Numbered from the stretch's first letter, positions 1 to 7,112 are shown. The stretch: 12,260 nucleotides of DNA from Phycisphaeraceae bacterium (GCA_028281215.1 JANQKH010000804.1:1-12260); one strand, 5' to 3'. Translations and numbers: made by a program. The notes: generated by a model from the sequence alone, not told the origin.

Positions 1-779
1 TATTCCTGATGCTTTTGGCGTTCGCCGGTTTTCGGCTCGGTTATCGCATCGGCCGCGGCGCCGACGTGCGGGCGTGGGTCATGCTCGCGCTGGCGTTGGT
101 GTTGCTCGCCGGCTGGACCTGGCTTCAGCATCACCCTGGTGTCGCCGTGCGCGTGATTCCCGTGCAACTGCTGTCGCACATTGAAGGCGTCGCGGGCGTG
201 CCGGTGTTTCTGTTCATCATCGGTGTGGCGTGGGTTCGGGCGACGCGTCCGCATCAAAAGCGGTTGACCATTCTCGCCGGCTGCCTCGGCGGCGTGTTCT
301 TTCTTCAGGGCAGTTTGTGGATGCTGCAAACGACACCCAGTGCCGCACTGGCGGAAGGGCAAACCCATACTGTGATGCAGTCGCAGGATTTTTCATGCGT
401 ACCCGCGGCGTGCGCAACGGCGTTGAATCGCCTAGGCGTGCGCACCAGCGAAGCGGAAATGGCGGAGTTGACCCATACCCGTCCGGGCACTGGCGCCACG
501 CTCATCCGCGCGATGGACGGCCTGCGGCGCCGACTCGCCGGTACGAACTACGCTCCAGCCATCGTCGACGCATCGGTGGACCAGTTAACCGCCTTGAACC
601 CGCCGATGCTCACGCCGCTGCGTCTTGAGGCATCGCAGATGCACATGGTGGTGATCGCCGACGCCCATCCGCGGTACGGCATCATGATCATCGATCCCAC
701 CAGCGGCGTGATTCGCATGTCAACTGATCAGTTCGATCAGATTTACAGTGGCTCGGTGATTCACTTTGAGTCACGCTAA
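1..779 (+). CDS. Membrane protein with C-terminal C39-like cysteine peptidase domain (5' end cut by the window)
   Basis: The reading frame is open to the left edge and the residues before the first ATG (position 9) are already hydrophobic, so the true start may lie outside the window. Counted from that ATG there are 256 residues. Hydrophobic segments at about 22-40, 61-77 and 87-105 (plus the extreme N-terminus) look like membrane helices. The rest resembles the papain-like C39 fold: a QSQDFSCVPAA motif with Cys130, then His212 in QMHMVVIADAH and Asp229 in IIDPTSG, matching the Cys-His-Asp order of the family. C39 domains classically cut double-glycine leaders inside ABC exporters; no ATP-binding cassette is seen here, so the substrate is unknown. 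The 3' end overlaps the convergent acetyltransferase gene by 9 bases. The domain call is from motif recognition; the peptidase role is inferred. Confidence 0.72.
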   Translation, partial: FLMLLAFAGFRLGYRIGRGADVRAWVMLALALVLLAGWTWLQHHPGVAVRVIPVQLLSHIEGVAGVPVFLFIIGVAWVRATRPHQKRLTILAGCLGGVFFLQGSLWMLQTTPSAALAEGQTHTVMQSQDFSCVPAACATALNRLGVRTSEAEMAELTHTRPGTGATLIRAMDGLRRRLAGTNYAPAIVDASVDQLTALNPPMLTPLRLEASQMHMVVIADAHPRYGIMIIDPTSGVIRMSTDQFDQIYSGSVIHFESR

Positions 780-1217
780 CTGTTTTTCAAAGATGACGAG
801 ATTGTCCGAACGATCCGAGTCCCAACGGATGCCGGCAATGTCGAACTGATGGCGGATCGCCATGTGCAGCATGGGCCGAACGCGGTTCTGGCACTCAAAT
901 CGCATGGATGCGAAACCCTGTTCAATGGCCCATGCGTCGGCCGCTTCAAGCATCTGCGTGCCGACCCCAGCGCGGCGAAAGTCCGGCAGCACACCGAGCA
1001 ACCAGAGAAAGAATACGTTGGGTTTCAACTCAAACCCGAGCAGGAAGCCGGCTTCGCGGTTGTCGACCGATGCGACGGAGATCAGCGTGTGCTTGCGTCC
1101 GTCGAGCCGGCGCTCGAAGAAGGATTGTTCGCGCGGCGGTTTGAACACGTCGTTGTACATCGAGAGAACCAGCGAAAGGTCATTGGGGCCGAGGATGTCG
1201 ATCTTGGCTTCTGCCAC
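771..1217 (-). CDS. GNAT-family N-acetyltransferase
   Basis: A 148-residue protein, normal length for a single-domain GNAT enzyme, which transfers an acetyl group from acetyl-CoA to an amine. Motif A is clear: a beta strand (LWLLGVLPDF, 71-80) followed by RRAGVG (81-86), the R-x-x-G-x-G type pyrophosphate-binding loop, then a helix with AADAWAIEQGF. The following strand MRFECQN and the segment around PMLHMAIRHQFD fit motif B. The start is GTG at 1217-1215, chosen because AGGA (1225-1228, read on the minus strand) lies 7 bases upstream. The gene begins 30 bases after the SDR gene ends on the same strand, so the two probably share a transcript. Its 3' end overlaps the end of the convergent C39-like gene. 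The substrate cannot be deduced. Confidence 0.85.
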   Translation of the reverse strand: MAEAKIDILGPNDLSLVLSMYNDVFKPPREQSFFERRLDGRKHTLISVASVDNREAGFLLGFELKPNVFFLWLLGVLPDFRRAGVGTQMLEAADAWAIEQGFASMRFECQNRVRPMLHMAIRHQFDIAGIRWDSDRSDNLVIFEKQLA

Positions 1218-1247
1218 GGGATGTTCCTTGTTGGAGAGTGACTTGCA

Positions 1248-2036
1248 TCATGCCCGTTCGATCGGCCAAGCCATGCCGGACACCATGCCGCCGTCGACGT
1301 AGATGGTCTGCCCGGTTACAAACGCGGCGGCGTCGGAAGCAAGGAAAATCGCCGTGCCGACTAGGTCTTCCGGATGACCCAGCCGTTTCATGGGCATGTT
1401 GTCCATCGCCCATGCCTGCATGGATTCGCTGGACCAGAGTTTTTCGGTGAGTGGCGTGAGGATGAACCCCGGTGCAATGCCGTTGACGCGCACGTCGCGG
1501 TCGCCCCATTCCATCGCGAGCGAGCGTGTCATGGTTTTCATGCCGGCTTTGCTCAAAGCGTAGGGGGTTACGTGTTTCAGCGGCGCATAGCTATTGAGGG
1601 AATCGATGTTGATTTGCGATCCGCTGCCGCGCGCCAGTTGATGTTTACCGACGGTTTGCGCCATCAGGAACGCACCTTTGAGGTTGATGTCGACGATGTG
1701 GTCGTATTCCGCTTCCGTATAGGTTTCGACGGGCTTGCGGATGTTCACGCCGGCGACGTTGACCAGTGTGTCGATTTGGCCGTGCTCGGCGATGATCGCC
1801 TCCACGACGGCGTGGATGTCGTCCGCCTTGGCGACGTCGCAGACGTGGGGCTCCACGGTGCAATCCGGCGAGGACAACTCGGCTGCCGTGGCGGTGATGG
1901 TTGCTGCCTCGCGGCCGGTGATGATCACCTTCGCGCCGGCGTCGGCAAACCCCTTGGCCAACCCTTTGCCGATCCCACGACTCGCGCCGGAAAGAAGAAC
2001 GACCTGACTTTCAACTGAAAACATGCGCGGCGACAT
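1248..2036 (-). CDS. SDR-family NAD(P)-dependent oxidoreductase
   Basis: A classical short-chain dehydrogenase of 262 residues. The Rossmann glycine motif reads SGASRGIG (16-23, with Ser where Thr is usual). The NNAG motif is present as NVAG (93-96). The catalytic residues are Ser146 (in NIDSLNS), Tyr159 and Lys163 (YALSK), and the PGFILTP segment follows at about 189-195. The C-terminal GQTIYVDGG is typical. The overall pattern recalls gluconate 5-dehydrogenase or glucose 1-dehydrogenase-like SDRs, but the substrate is not certain. The start is taken as ATG at 2036 because GGGAG (2046-2050) lies 9 bases upstream. A TTG at 2039 or the ATG at 2024 are alternatives. It is the first gene of a unit with the acetyltransferase and diverges from the ThuA-like gene. 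Confidence 0.9.
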   Translation of the reverse strand: MSPRMFSVESQVVLLSGASRGIGKGLAKGFADAGAKVIITGREAATITATAAELSSPDCTVEPHVCDVAKADDIHAVVEAIIAEHGQIDTLVNVAGVNIRKPVETYTEAEYDHIVDINLKGAFLMAQTVGKHQLARGSGSQINIDSLNSYAPLKHVTPYALSKAGMKTMTRSLAMEWGDRDVRVNGIAPGFILTPLTEKLWSSESMQAWAMDNMPMKRLGHPEDLVGTAIFLASDAAAFVTGQTIYVDGGMVSGMAWPIERA

Positions 2037-2054
2037 CAATCAAAGCTCCCATGT

Positions 2055-2080
2055 CATACGAAGGTGCATAGCATACGAAG
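2055..2080. repeat. 9-bp direct repeat in the divergent SDR/ThuA promoter region
   Basis: CATACGAAG occurs at 2055-2063 and again at 2072-2080, a 17-base period. The pair sits 19 to 44 bases upstream of the SDR start and within 100 bases of the ThuA-like start. It could be a regulator site with two half-sites on nearly the same DNA face. The repeat is seen directly; the role is a guess. Confidence 0.4.
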
Positions 2081-2156
2081 ATCGGCCTGCGTGCGTTATG
2101 CTGTACCTGTTCGACATCCGATGAAAGCTACATGGCTTGAATCACGGAGCCCAATC

Positions 2157-3197
2157 ATGCGCATCCAGCAGGGACTTTGGTTGACCGTCGGCGTCATGCT
2201 CGCGTGGCAGAGTATTTTTGTTTGCGCCACCCGGGCTGCGGACACAGAAAACGCAAAGGTGAGCAAAGACGCGCCGCCCGCCATCAAAGCCCTCATGATC
2301 ACCGGCGGTTGCTGCCACGACTACCCGAAACAGAAAGAGATTCTCGCCAAGGGAATCAGCGCCCGGGCGCGGGTCGAATGGAAAATTGTTCACGTCAACA
2401 CCAAGAAGCGCGATGTCAAAGTTCCCCTGTACCAGCAGAAGGATTGGGCCAAGGGGTACGACGTCGTGGTGCACAATGAGTGCTTTGGCGGTGTGACCGA
2501 TGTGAAGTTTGTCGAAGGCATCGCCAAAGCGCATTACGACGGCGTCGCATGTGTGATCATCCATTGCTCCGTGCACAGTTACCGCAACGCCAAGACCGAC
2601 GAATGGCGCAAGTGCGTGGGCATGAGTTCGTTCAGTCACGAAAAACACCGCCCCGTGCTGGTCAAAAACCTCAAGCCGGATCATCCGATCATGAAAGGTT
2701 TCCCCGCCGAATGGCAGACGCCGAACGGCGAACTTTACAAGGAATCGAAACTCTGGCCCAACGCCGTCGCGCTCGGCAACGCATTTGGAAAAGATACGAA
2801 GAAAAACCACACCTGTATCTGGGTCAACACCTACGGAAAAGGCAAGGTGTTCGCCACCACACTCGGGCATCACAACGAAACGATGAGCCACGACGTGTAT
2901 CAGGATCTGGTCACGCGCGGGCTGCTGTGGTCGGTCGGGAAACTCAACGACGATGGAAAGCCGGCAAAAGGATACGAAGTGGCGGCAAACGCGAAATCAA
3001 AATCGCCGTTCGTCGTCCGGCAGTTCGGCAAACGACAGATCATCATCGGCACGGCCGACAGCATCGCCAAAGCCAAAGCGACACATCAAAAGAACTGCCA
3101 ATGCGGCAACGATACCCTCGGCAAACACTTCGTCTCTGTGCATCAACAACAACGCCCCGACGCGCAGGAGCAGGCAGATAGCCCGGATTTGCGTTGA
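2157..3197 (+). CDS. Secreted ThuA-like domain protein
   Basis: A 346-residue protein starting at ATG 2157, chosen because GGAG (2146-2149) lies 7 bases upstream and because this start gives a clear signal peptide (positive MRIQQ, a hydrophobic stretch to about residue 22, then ATRAAD). The frame stays open to 2064, but the extra 31 residues would mask the signal. The mature part fits the ThuA (trehalose-utilisation-like) family, which has a class I glutamine-amidotransferase-like fold: ALMITGGCCHDYPKQ (45-59), YDVVVHNECFGG (101-112), CVIIHCSVHSYR (132-143), DHPIMKGFP (175-183), and NTYGKGKVFATTLGHH (224-239). Many planctomycetes have multiple secreted ThuA-like proteins, often linked to carbohydrate use; no enzymatic reaction is established. 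About 85 residues after GLLWSVGKL are Lys/Gln-rich with a CQC motif and match no domain I recognise. Confidence 0.85.
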   Translation: MRIQQGLWLTVGVMLAWQSIFVCATRAADTENAKVSKDAPPAIKALMITGGCCHDYPKQKEILAKGISARARVEWKIVHVNTKKRDVKVPLYQQKDWAKGYDVVVHNECFGGVTDVKFVEGIAKAHYDGVACVIIHCSVHSYRNAKTDEWRKCVGMSSFSHEKHRPVLVKNLKPDHPIMKGFPAEWQTPNGELYKESKLWPNAVALGNAFGKDTKKNHTCIWVNTYGKGKVFATTLGHHNETMSHDVYQDLVTRGLLWSVGKLNDDGKPAKGYEVAANAKSKSPFVVRQFGKRQIIIGTADSIAKAKATHQKNCQCGNDTLGKHFVSVHQQQRPDAQEQADSPDLR

Positions 3198-3219
3198 AAA
3201 CGATTGCGTATTTAGGATT

Positions 3220-3250
3220 GTGCCGTGGCTGGCTTACCGAGCCGTGGCAC
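3220..3250. terminator. Imperfect inverted repeat in a convergent gap, possible terminator
   Basis: GTGCCGTGGCT (3220-3230) and AGCCGTGGCAC (3240-3250) pair at 9 of 11 positions around a 9-base loop, with a 2x2 mismatch in the stem. It lies in the 71-base gap between the ends of the ThuA-like gene and the convergent pseudopilin gene. No T-run follows on either strand, so it is not a standard intrinsic terminator. Confidence 0.3.
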
Positions 3251-3268
3251 GTGATTGATCGAACCGAT

Positions 3269-4042
3269 CTACCGATTGTTCCAACCCCCGAATCCAGAAC
3301 CATGGGAGGTGAGGGACACCAGTGCGCCACTTGGTGCACGGGTTTGCCATTGGTGTGTGTTGGGGCCGTGCGGGCCGTCGGGTTGAAGACGGACGCTGTG
3401 GCCGTCGATGGCGATGTAGTTGCCGCCACCATTGTGCCACGTGCCGGTTTCGTCGACGTTGGAATGGCCCGGGTCGACGCAACAAGCGTTGAGGTAGCGG
3501 TCCGGTCGCTCTTCGACAATGATCGGCGTCGGGGCGCGCCGAAAGATGCCTGACAATGGATCCTGCCACGTGGAGTTGCCTTTGATGAGTGTGCGTCGCG
3601 CGCCGGAAAACACGAGCAGGCCGGTATAGTCGAACGCGCCGTTACTGCCGACGCCGCTTTTGAAGACGCCTTTATCCAGTGACGGACAGCGATACATTTT
3701 TCTCGCGACCTCCGCGCCGCCGAGGTATTCCACCACCGCCCCTTCATACGCCACGCCGGACCACGCCTCTTTGCCCAGCCACGAACGCTTATGCAACTCC
3801 GGCCCGGACCAAGGTGGGGCATAACAACCGGGGAGGACGCCTTTCTGCTCCGACGCAAACGCCTGCATCGCCAGCCCGATCTGCCGCTGTTTGGTCTTGC
3901 ACTCCACATCCCGAACGGCTTCCCGACTCTTGGTCAGACCGGGCAGGAGGATGGAAATGATGATCACGATCAACGCGATCACTGCCAGCATTTCCGGCAG
4001 GGTGAAGGCGGGGCGGTCTGCCCTGTGTTGGGTCGGCATCAT
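3269..4042 (-). CDS. Type IV pilin-like pseudopilin with H-X9-DG motif
   Basis: A 257-residue protein with a class III (prepilin) signal: a short positive leader, PA/FTLPEML with cleavage expected after Ala12, Glu17 at mature position +5, and a hydrophobic helix (about 18-36) ending ILLPGL. Family members usually have Gly at the cleavage site, so Ala is a variant. The C-terminal part has the H-X9-DG signature, His203 to Asp213-Gly214 (3401-3436), characteristic of the abundant planctomycete pseudopilin-like proteins. These are thought to be processed by a prepilin peptidase and linked to a type II secretion or pilus-like apparatus; none of that machinery is encoded here. The start at 4042 is chosen because GGAG (4051-4054) lies 8 bases upstream. 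An ATG directly after, at 4039, is also possible. The frame extends to 4207 but without a leader-like sequence. Confidence 0.88.
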   Translation of the reverse strand: MMPTQHRADRPAFTLPEMLAVIALIVIIISILLPGLTKSREAVRDVECKTKQRQIGLAMQAFASEQKGVLPGCYAPPWSGPELHKRSWLGKEAWSGVAYEGAVVEYLGGAEVARKMYRCPSLDKGVFKSGVGSNGAFDYTGLLVFSGARRTLIKGNSTWQDPLSGIFRRAPTPIIVEERPDRYLNACCVDPGHSNVDETGTWHNGGGNYIAIDGHSVRLQPDGPHGPNTHQWQTRAPSGALVSLTSHGSGFGGWNNR

Positions 4043-4136
4043 GCATGGAACTCCACGATCGCTATTGATTCTATCGTCATGTTGTCTGATTGGGCTCCGG
4101 TGGGCCCATGACAAGCACTTTCTGTGCAAATTGGGG

Positions 4137-4163
4137 TTGAAGTGACAGGTCTTTTGGTACAAT
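4137..4163 (+). promoter_or_regulatory. Candidate promoter of the PEP-CTERM gene
   Basis: TTGAAG (4137-4142) and TACAAT (4158-4163) resemble -35 and -10 boxes with a short 15-base spacer. Transcription would start near 4170 and leave a leader of about 88 bases containing a hairpin. Sequence resemblance only. Confidence 0.35.
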
Positions 4164-4172
4164 AGGGTCGGT

Positions 4173-4200
4173 CCCCTTGGTGAGCCCAATGGGCTAGGGG
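4173..4200 (+). promoter_or_regulatory. Hairpin in the leader of the PEP-CTERM gene
   Basis: AGCCC (4183-4187) and GGGCT (4191-4195) form a perfect inverted repeat around AAT. Outside it CCCCT (4173-4177) can pair with AGGGG (4196-4200), giving ten pairs with a 5-base bulge on the left arm. It ends 57 bases before the start codon. It may be an RNA structure or a protein-binding palindrome. No T-run follows, so it is not a terminator. Confidence 0.35.
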
Positions 4201-4257
4201 TATACACGCATTGTCTCGACTCAATTGATCAAGCGAATTCTCGCAAAGGAAAAGGAA

Positions 4258-5358
4258 ATGAAGATTACTCCACGAATGATTGTCGTCTGCCTGTTTGCGT
4301 TCTCGGGTTTCACCCTTCAATCACAATCGGCACTTGCTGTGATTCATGGATTGAATGGGGCGCCAACCGGCGCGTCAAGCATATTTAATGGCACGTTCGA
4401 CTCGCCGAACGCGTTTGATTCACCGACGAACCCCAACGCGGCACGCTGGGCGTCTTCGTTTGTGGCCAACGATGATGAGTTTGTCTTTGTCGACCTCGGT
4501 GCTGATGTGCAACTCAACGAAATCACCATTGACTGGGAAACCGCGAACGCCACCGATTACACCGTGCGTCTGCGAACCGAAGCCGAAGGTGTGTCTTTGA
4601 ACCCGGCGGATTGGTCGGTTATCGCGACACGAACCGGCGCAAGCGGCCTGCCCGGCGGTGGTGCTCAGGGTGATGACGACACGTTTGATTTCAACTCGCA
4701 AAGCCTGACACTTCAAAGTGCAGGTGGTGCGGGTGCGGTAACGGCGGCGGAACCTGTAGGTCGTTTCCTCATGATCAACGCGACCAGCGATGCGACGACC
4801 TGCTGCGACGGATACTCGATCTGGGAAGTCAAAGTGGACGCAAATCCGGTGAACTTTGAAGCAATTGCGGACCCGATCGTCACCTTCGCCTCGTCTGAAT
4901 TCAATGCGAGTTTCACCGGTGACAACCTGTTCGACGAACGTATCGGCGGCGGCGACAGCGATTGGGCCGGCGTGGGCCCGGGCCCGCACTTTGTTGATCT
5001 TGATTTCGGGCAAACCGAAGCGTTTGGTGGATTTAACTACACCCAACGCAACAACGTCGGTATTCCGGGCGCCGACAATGTTGTAGAGATCGACCTGTTC
5101 TTCAGTGATTCCGGCATCTTTGGCGCAGTGCCGGATGTGACGATCACTGACGTGTTCCAGGATCTGGCCACGCACTTCTATGAGTTGGACGGAGCATTCA
5201 GTGGACGTTTCGTCCGCTTCCAGGTTACCGGGACGCAATTCAATCCGGGCGGTGCGGAGCTGGATTTCTTCGCAGCCAACGTGCCTGAACCTGCGCCCGG
5301 GCTGTTGGCCTTGCTTGGTGTACCCATGCTGCCACGCCGACGGCGGCATGCGGCTTGA
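4258..5358 (+). CDS. PEP-CTERM protein with two discoidin-like (F5/8 type C-like) halves
   Basis: A 366-residue exported protein. The start ATG at 4258 has AAAGGA (4245-4250) 7 bases upstream and gives a signal peptide (about 1-27, ending SALA). Two halves look like jelly-roll discoidin domains: residues about 30-195 (FVFVDLGADVQLNEITIDWE, later GRFLMINATS) and about 205-340 (HFVDLDFGQTEAFGGFNYTQ, later GRFVRFQVTG). Such domains often bind sugars. The C-terminus is a sorting signal: Pro343-Glu344-Pro345, a hydrophobic helix, then RRRR (360-363, reading P-R-R-R-R). PEP-CTERM proteins are recognised and cleaved by an exosortase and placed at or outside the cell surface; no exosortase is in the window. 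Adjacent cysteines at 182-183 lie in the first half. It diverges from the pseudopilin gene and ends at a strong terminator. The sorting signal is certain in form; the sugar-binding role is inferred. Confidence 0.87.
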   Translation: MKITPRMIVVCLFAFSGFTLQSQSALAVIHGLNGAPTGASSIFNGTFDSPNAFDSPTNPNAARWASSFVANDDEFVFVDLGADVQLNEITIDWETANATDYTVRLRTEAEGVSLNPADWSVIATRTGASGLPGGGAQGDDDTFDFNSQSLTLQSAGGAGAVTAAEPVGRFLMINATSDATTCCDGYSIWEVKVDANPVNFEAIADPIVTFASSEFNASFTGDNLFDERIGGGDSDWAGVGPGPHFVDLDFGQTEAFGGFNYTQRNNVGIPGADNVVEIDLFFSDSGIFGAVPDVTITDVFQDLATHFYELDGAFSGRFVRFQVTGTQFNPGGAELDFFAANVPEPAPGLLALLGVPMLPRRRRHAA

Positions 5359-5392
5359 ATCTGATGCTTTGATGCTCACAACAACGATTTCC

Positions 5393-5418
5393 AAAGCCGC
5401 CTGCACGGGCGGCTTTTT
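5393..5418 (+). terminator. Intrinsic terminator of the PEP-CTERM gene
   Basis: AAAGCCGCC (5393-5401) and GGCGGCTTT (5408-5416) form a perfect 9-bp stem with a 6-base loop, and the T-run covers 5414-5418. It lies 35 bases after the stop codon. On the minus strand the same stem is followed by only three T residues, so it would be at best a weak stop for miaB, which ends at 5445. Confidence 0.88.
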
Positions 5419-5444
5419 CTTATCTGTTGAGTTGGCGGGATGGG

Positions 5445-7112
5445 TCAGACTTGTGCCGCTGCCAGTTGGCCGAACAGCGCGAGCGGAGCGTGTTTGTCGA
5501 TGGTCACGTCGACGATGGAGCCGACGAGTGATTCGTCGCCGTCGAACATCACGATGAGGTCGCCGTCGTTTCGGCCGCACAGTTGGGTGATTTGTTCATC
5601 TTTCTGCCAGCCGAGTTGCACGCTCGTGTCGGCGGCGTTGCGGGCTTTCTGAGTGCGCACGCTGATCGATTCGACAAAGACGCGTACGGTTCGGCCGACA
5701 AACGCGCGATGCACGGCATCGCTGTTATCGCTTTGAATCGCGAGCAGATCATTGTTCCTCGCCTTTTTGACTGCTTCCGGCACGTCGTCCGGCAAACGAT
5801 CGTAGGCGGCCGTTCCGGGGCGCGGGCTGTATTTGAAGATGAAGCAGTTTTTGAACATCGCTTCGCGAAGCAATTCACGCGTTAATTCATGGTCATCATC
5901 GGTTTCGGTCGGGAAACCGCAGATCAAATCGCTGGCGATCATCGCGTCGGGAATGATGCGGCGAATGCGTGCGAGCAGTTCGCGGTATTCCTCCACCGTA
6001 TAGCCGCGGTTCATCATGCTGAGAATACGGTTGGACCCGGATTGCACGGGAAGGTGCAGGTACCGACAAAGGCGAGGTCGGTCGGCAATGGTATGCAGGA
6101 TGTCATCGCCGAAGTCGCGCGGGAAACTGGTCACGAAGCGCAGCCGTTGAAGGTCAGGCACTTCATCGTGAATGCGTGCGAGGAGTTGCGCGAAGGTGGT
6201 GAGATCGGTTTGGCCATCCGTCACGCAAGGGGTTTGGGAACTCCTTGCTTTGTTGCCGTCGTTTTTGACGATCGCGCCGATCTGTGGCTGCTCAATGCCA
6301 TTGACTACAGTCGCGCTGCGATGATCGAAGTGGTAGTGGTTCACCGTTTGGCCGAGCAGGGTGATTTCCATCACGCCAGCATCGACGAGGCGTTTGCATT
6401 CGTCGACGATGGCGTCGGGGCTGCGATGAATCTCGCGGCCGCGCGTGTTGGGGACGACGCAATACGTACAGAATTTGTTGCAGCCGCGCGTGATGCGCAC
6501 GTAGGCGGAACCCTGGTGTTCATCGGGGGAAAAGCTTCGCGCCAGGTCAAGCAGTTCAAGTTGATCTTCCGCGGCGGCAAGGGTGGACGATCGACGATGT
6601 GTATTGCCTTGCAGGGCGGCAAAGTCTTCCCCTCGCTCGCGCGGGCGTACGTGCTGGCCTTCGGCGAGGCGGGTGCGGTCGACATTGTCGATCAGATGCG
6701 GGATTTTGTCGAGTTCGCCCGGGCCACACATCAAGTCGACCGCCGGGTAGCGCTTGAACAGATCGACACCATCACGTTCGGCCATGCAGCCGATGATGCC
6801 GAGCACGATGTCCGGCTTTTCTTTTTTGCGCTGCGCGACCATACCAATGCGGCTGTACGCTTTGTCCTCGGCGTGCTGGCGGACCGAACACGTGTTGTAA
6901 AGGCAGACGTCCGCCTGCTTCCAGTCATCGGTGAACCGGTAACCGATGCCCTGAAGCTGGGTGCGCACCAACTGGCTGTCCAGTACGTTCATCTGGCAAC
7001 CAAACGTCTCCAGATAAACGCTCCGCCCTTGGGCGGGTTGGGCCTCGGTGGAGTCGGCGGCGGGCATCGGATTGGGGGTATGGGTCGTATCCATGGGCGG
7101 AAGGGTGATCAT
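5445..7112 (-). CDS. miaB: tRNA-2-methylthio-N6-dimethylallyladenosine synthase MiaB
   Basis: A radical-SAM methylthiotransferase that converts i6A37 to ms2i6A37 in tRNAs reading codons that begin with U. Numbered from the ATG at 7112 (555 residues), the N-terminal domain has Cys39 in VYLETFGCQMN, Cys75 in YNTCSVR and Cys109 in IIGCMAERDG, the ligands of the auxiliary iron-sulfur cluster. The radical-SAM triad is Cys211, Cys215, Cys218 in TRGCNKFCTYCVVP. The C-terminus (about 472-544) is a TRAM RNA-binding domain. GCQMN favours MiaB over RimO or MtaB. The protein is longer than typical MiaB (roughly 440-470) because of extra segments at about 155-195 and 263-304. No Shine-Dalgarno sequence is visible before any start. 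ATGs at 7094 and 7067 are alternatives, and the frame is open to a GTG at 7181. It diverges from the DUF1579-like gene. Confidence 0.95.
   Translation of the reverse strand: MITLPPMDTTHTPNPMPAADSTEAQPAQGRSVYLETFGCQMNVLDSQLVRTQLQGIGYRFTDDWKQADVCLYNTCSVRQHAEDKAYSRIGMVAQRKKEKPDIVLGIIGCMAERDGVDLFKRYPAVDLMCGPGELDKIPHLIDNVDRTRLAEGQHVRPRERGEDFAALQGNTHRRSSTLAAAEDQLELLDLARSFSPDEHQGSAYVRITRGCNKFCTYCVVPNTRGREIHRSPDAIVDECKRLVDAGVMEITLLGQTVNHYHFDHRSATVVNGIEQPQIGAIVKNDGNKARSSQTPCVTDGQTDLTTFAQLLARIHDEVPDLQRLRFVTSFPRDFGDDILHTIADRPRLCRYLHLPVQSGSNRILSMMNRGYTVEEYRELLARIRRIIPDAMIASDLICGFPTETDDDHELTRELLREAMFKNCFIFKYSPRPGTAAYDRLPDDVPEAVKKARNNDLLAIQSDNSDAVHRAFVGRTVRVFVESISVRTQKARNAADTSVQLGWQKDEQITQLCGRNDGDLIVMFDGDESLVGSIVDVTIDKHAPLALFGQLAAAQV

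Noticed and set aside
2142..2891. Minus-strand open frame of 249 codons opposite the ThuA-like gene
   Set aside because: No recognisable motif and no ribosome site; the plus-strand frame has signal peptide and family motifs.
3043..3909. Minus-strand open frame of 288 codons overlapping the pseudopilin in another frame
   Set aside because: Ser/Arg-rich shadow of the pseudopilin gene, extending into the ThuA-like gene.
4420..5580. Minus-strand open frame of 386 codons opposite the PEP-CTERM gene and the terminator
   Set aside because: Arg-rich, domain-free translation, antisense to a gene with signal peptide and sorting signal and running through a strong terminator and the end of miaB.
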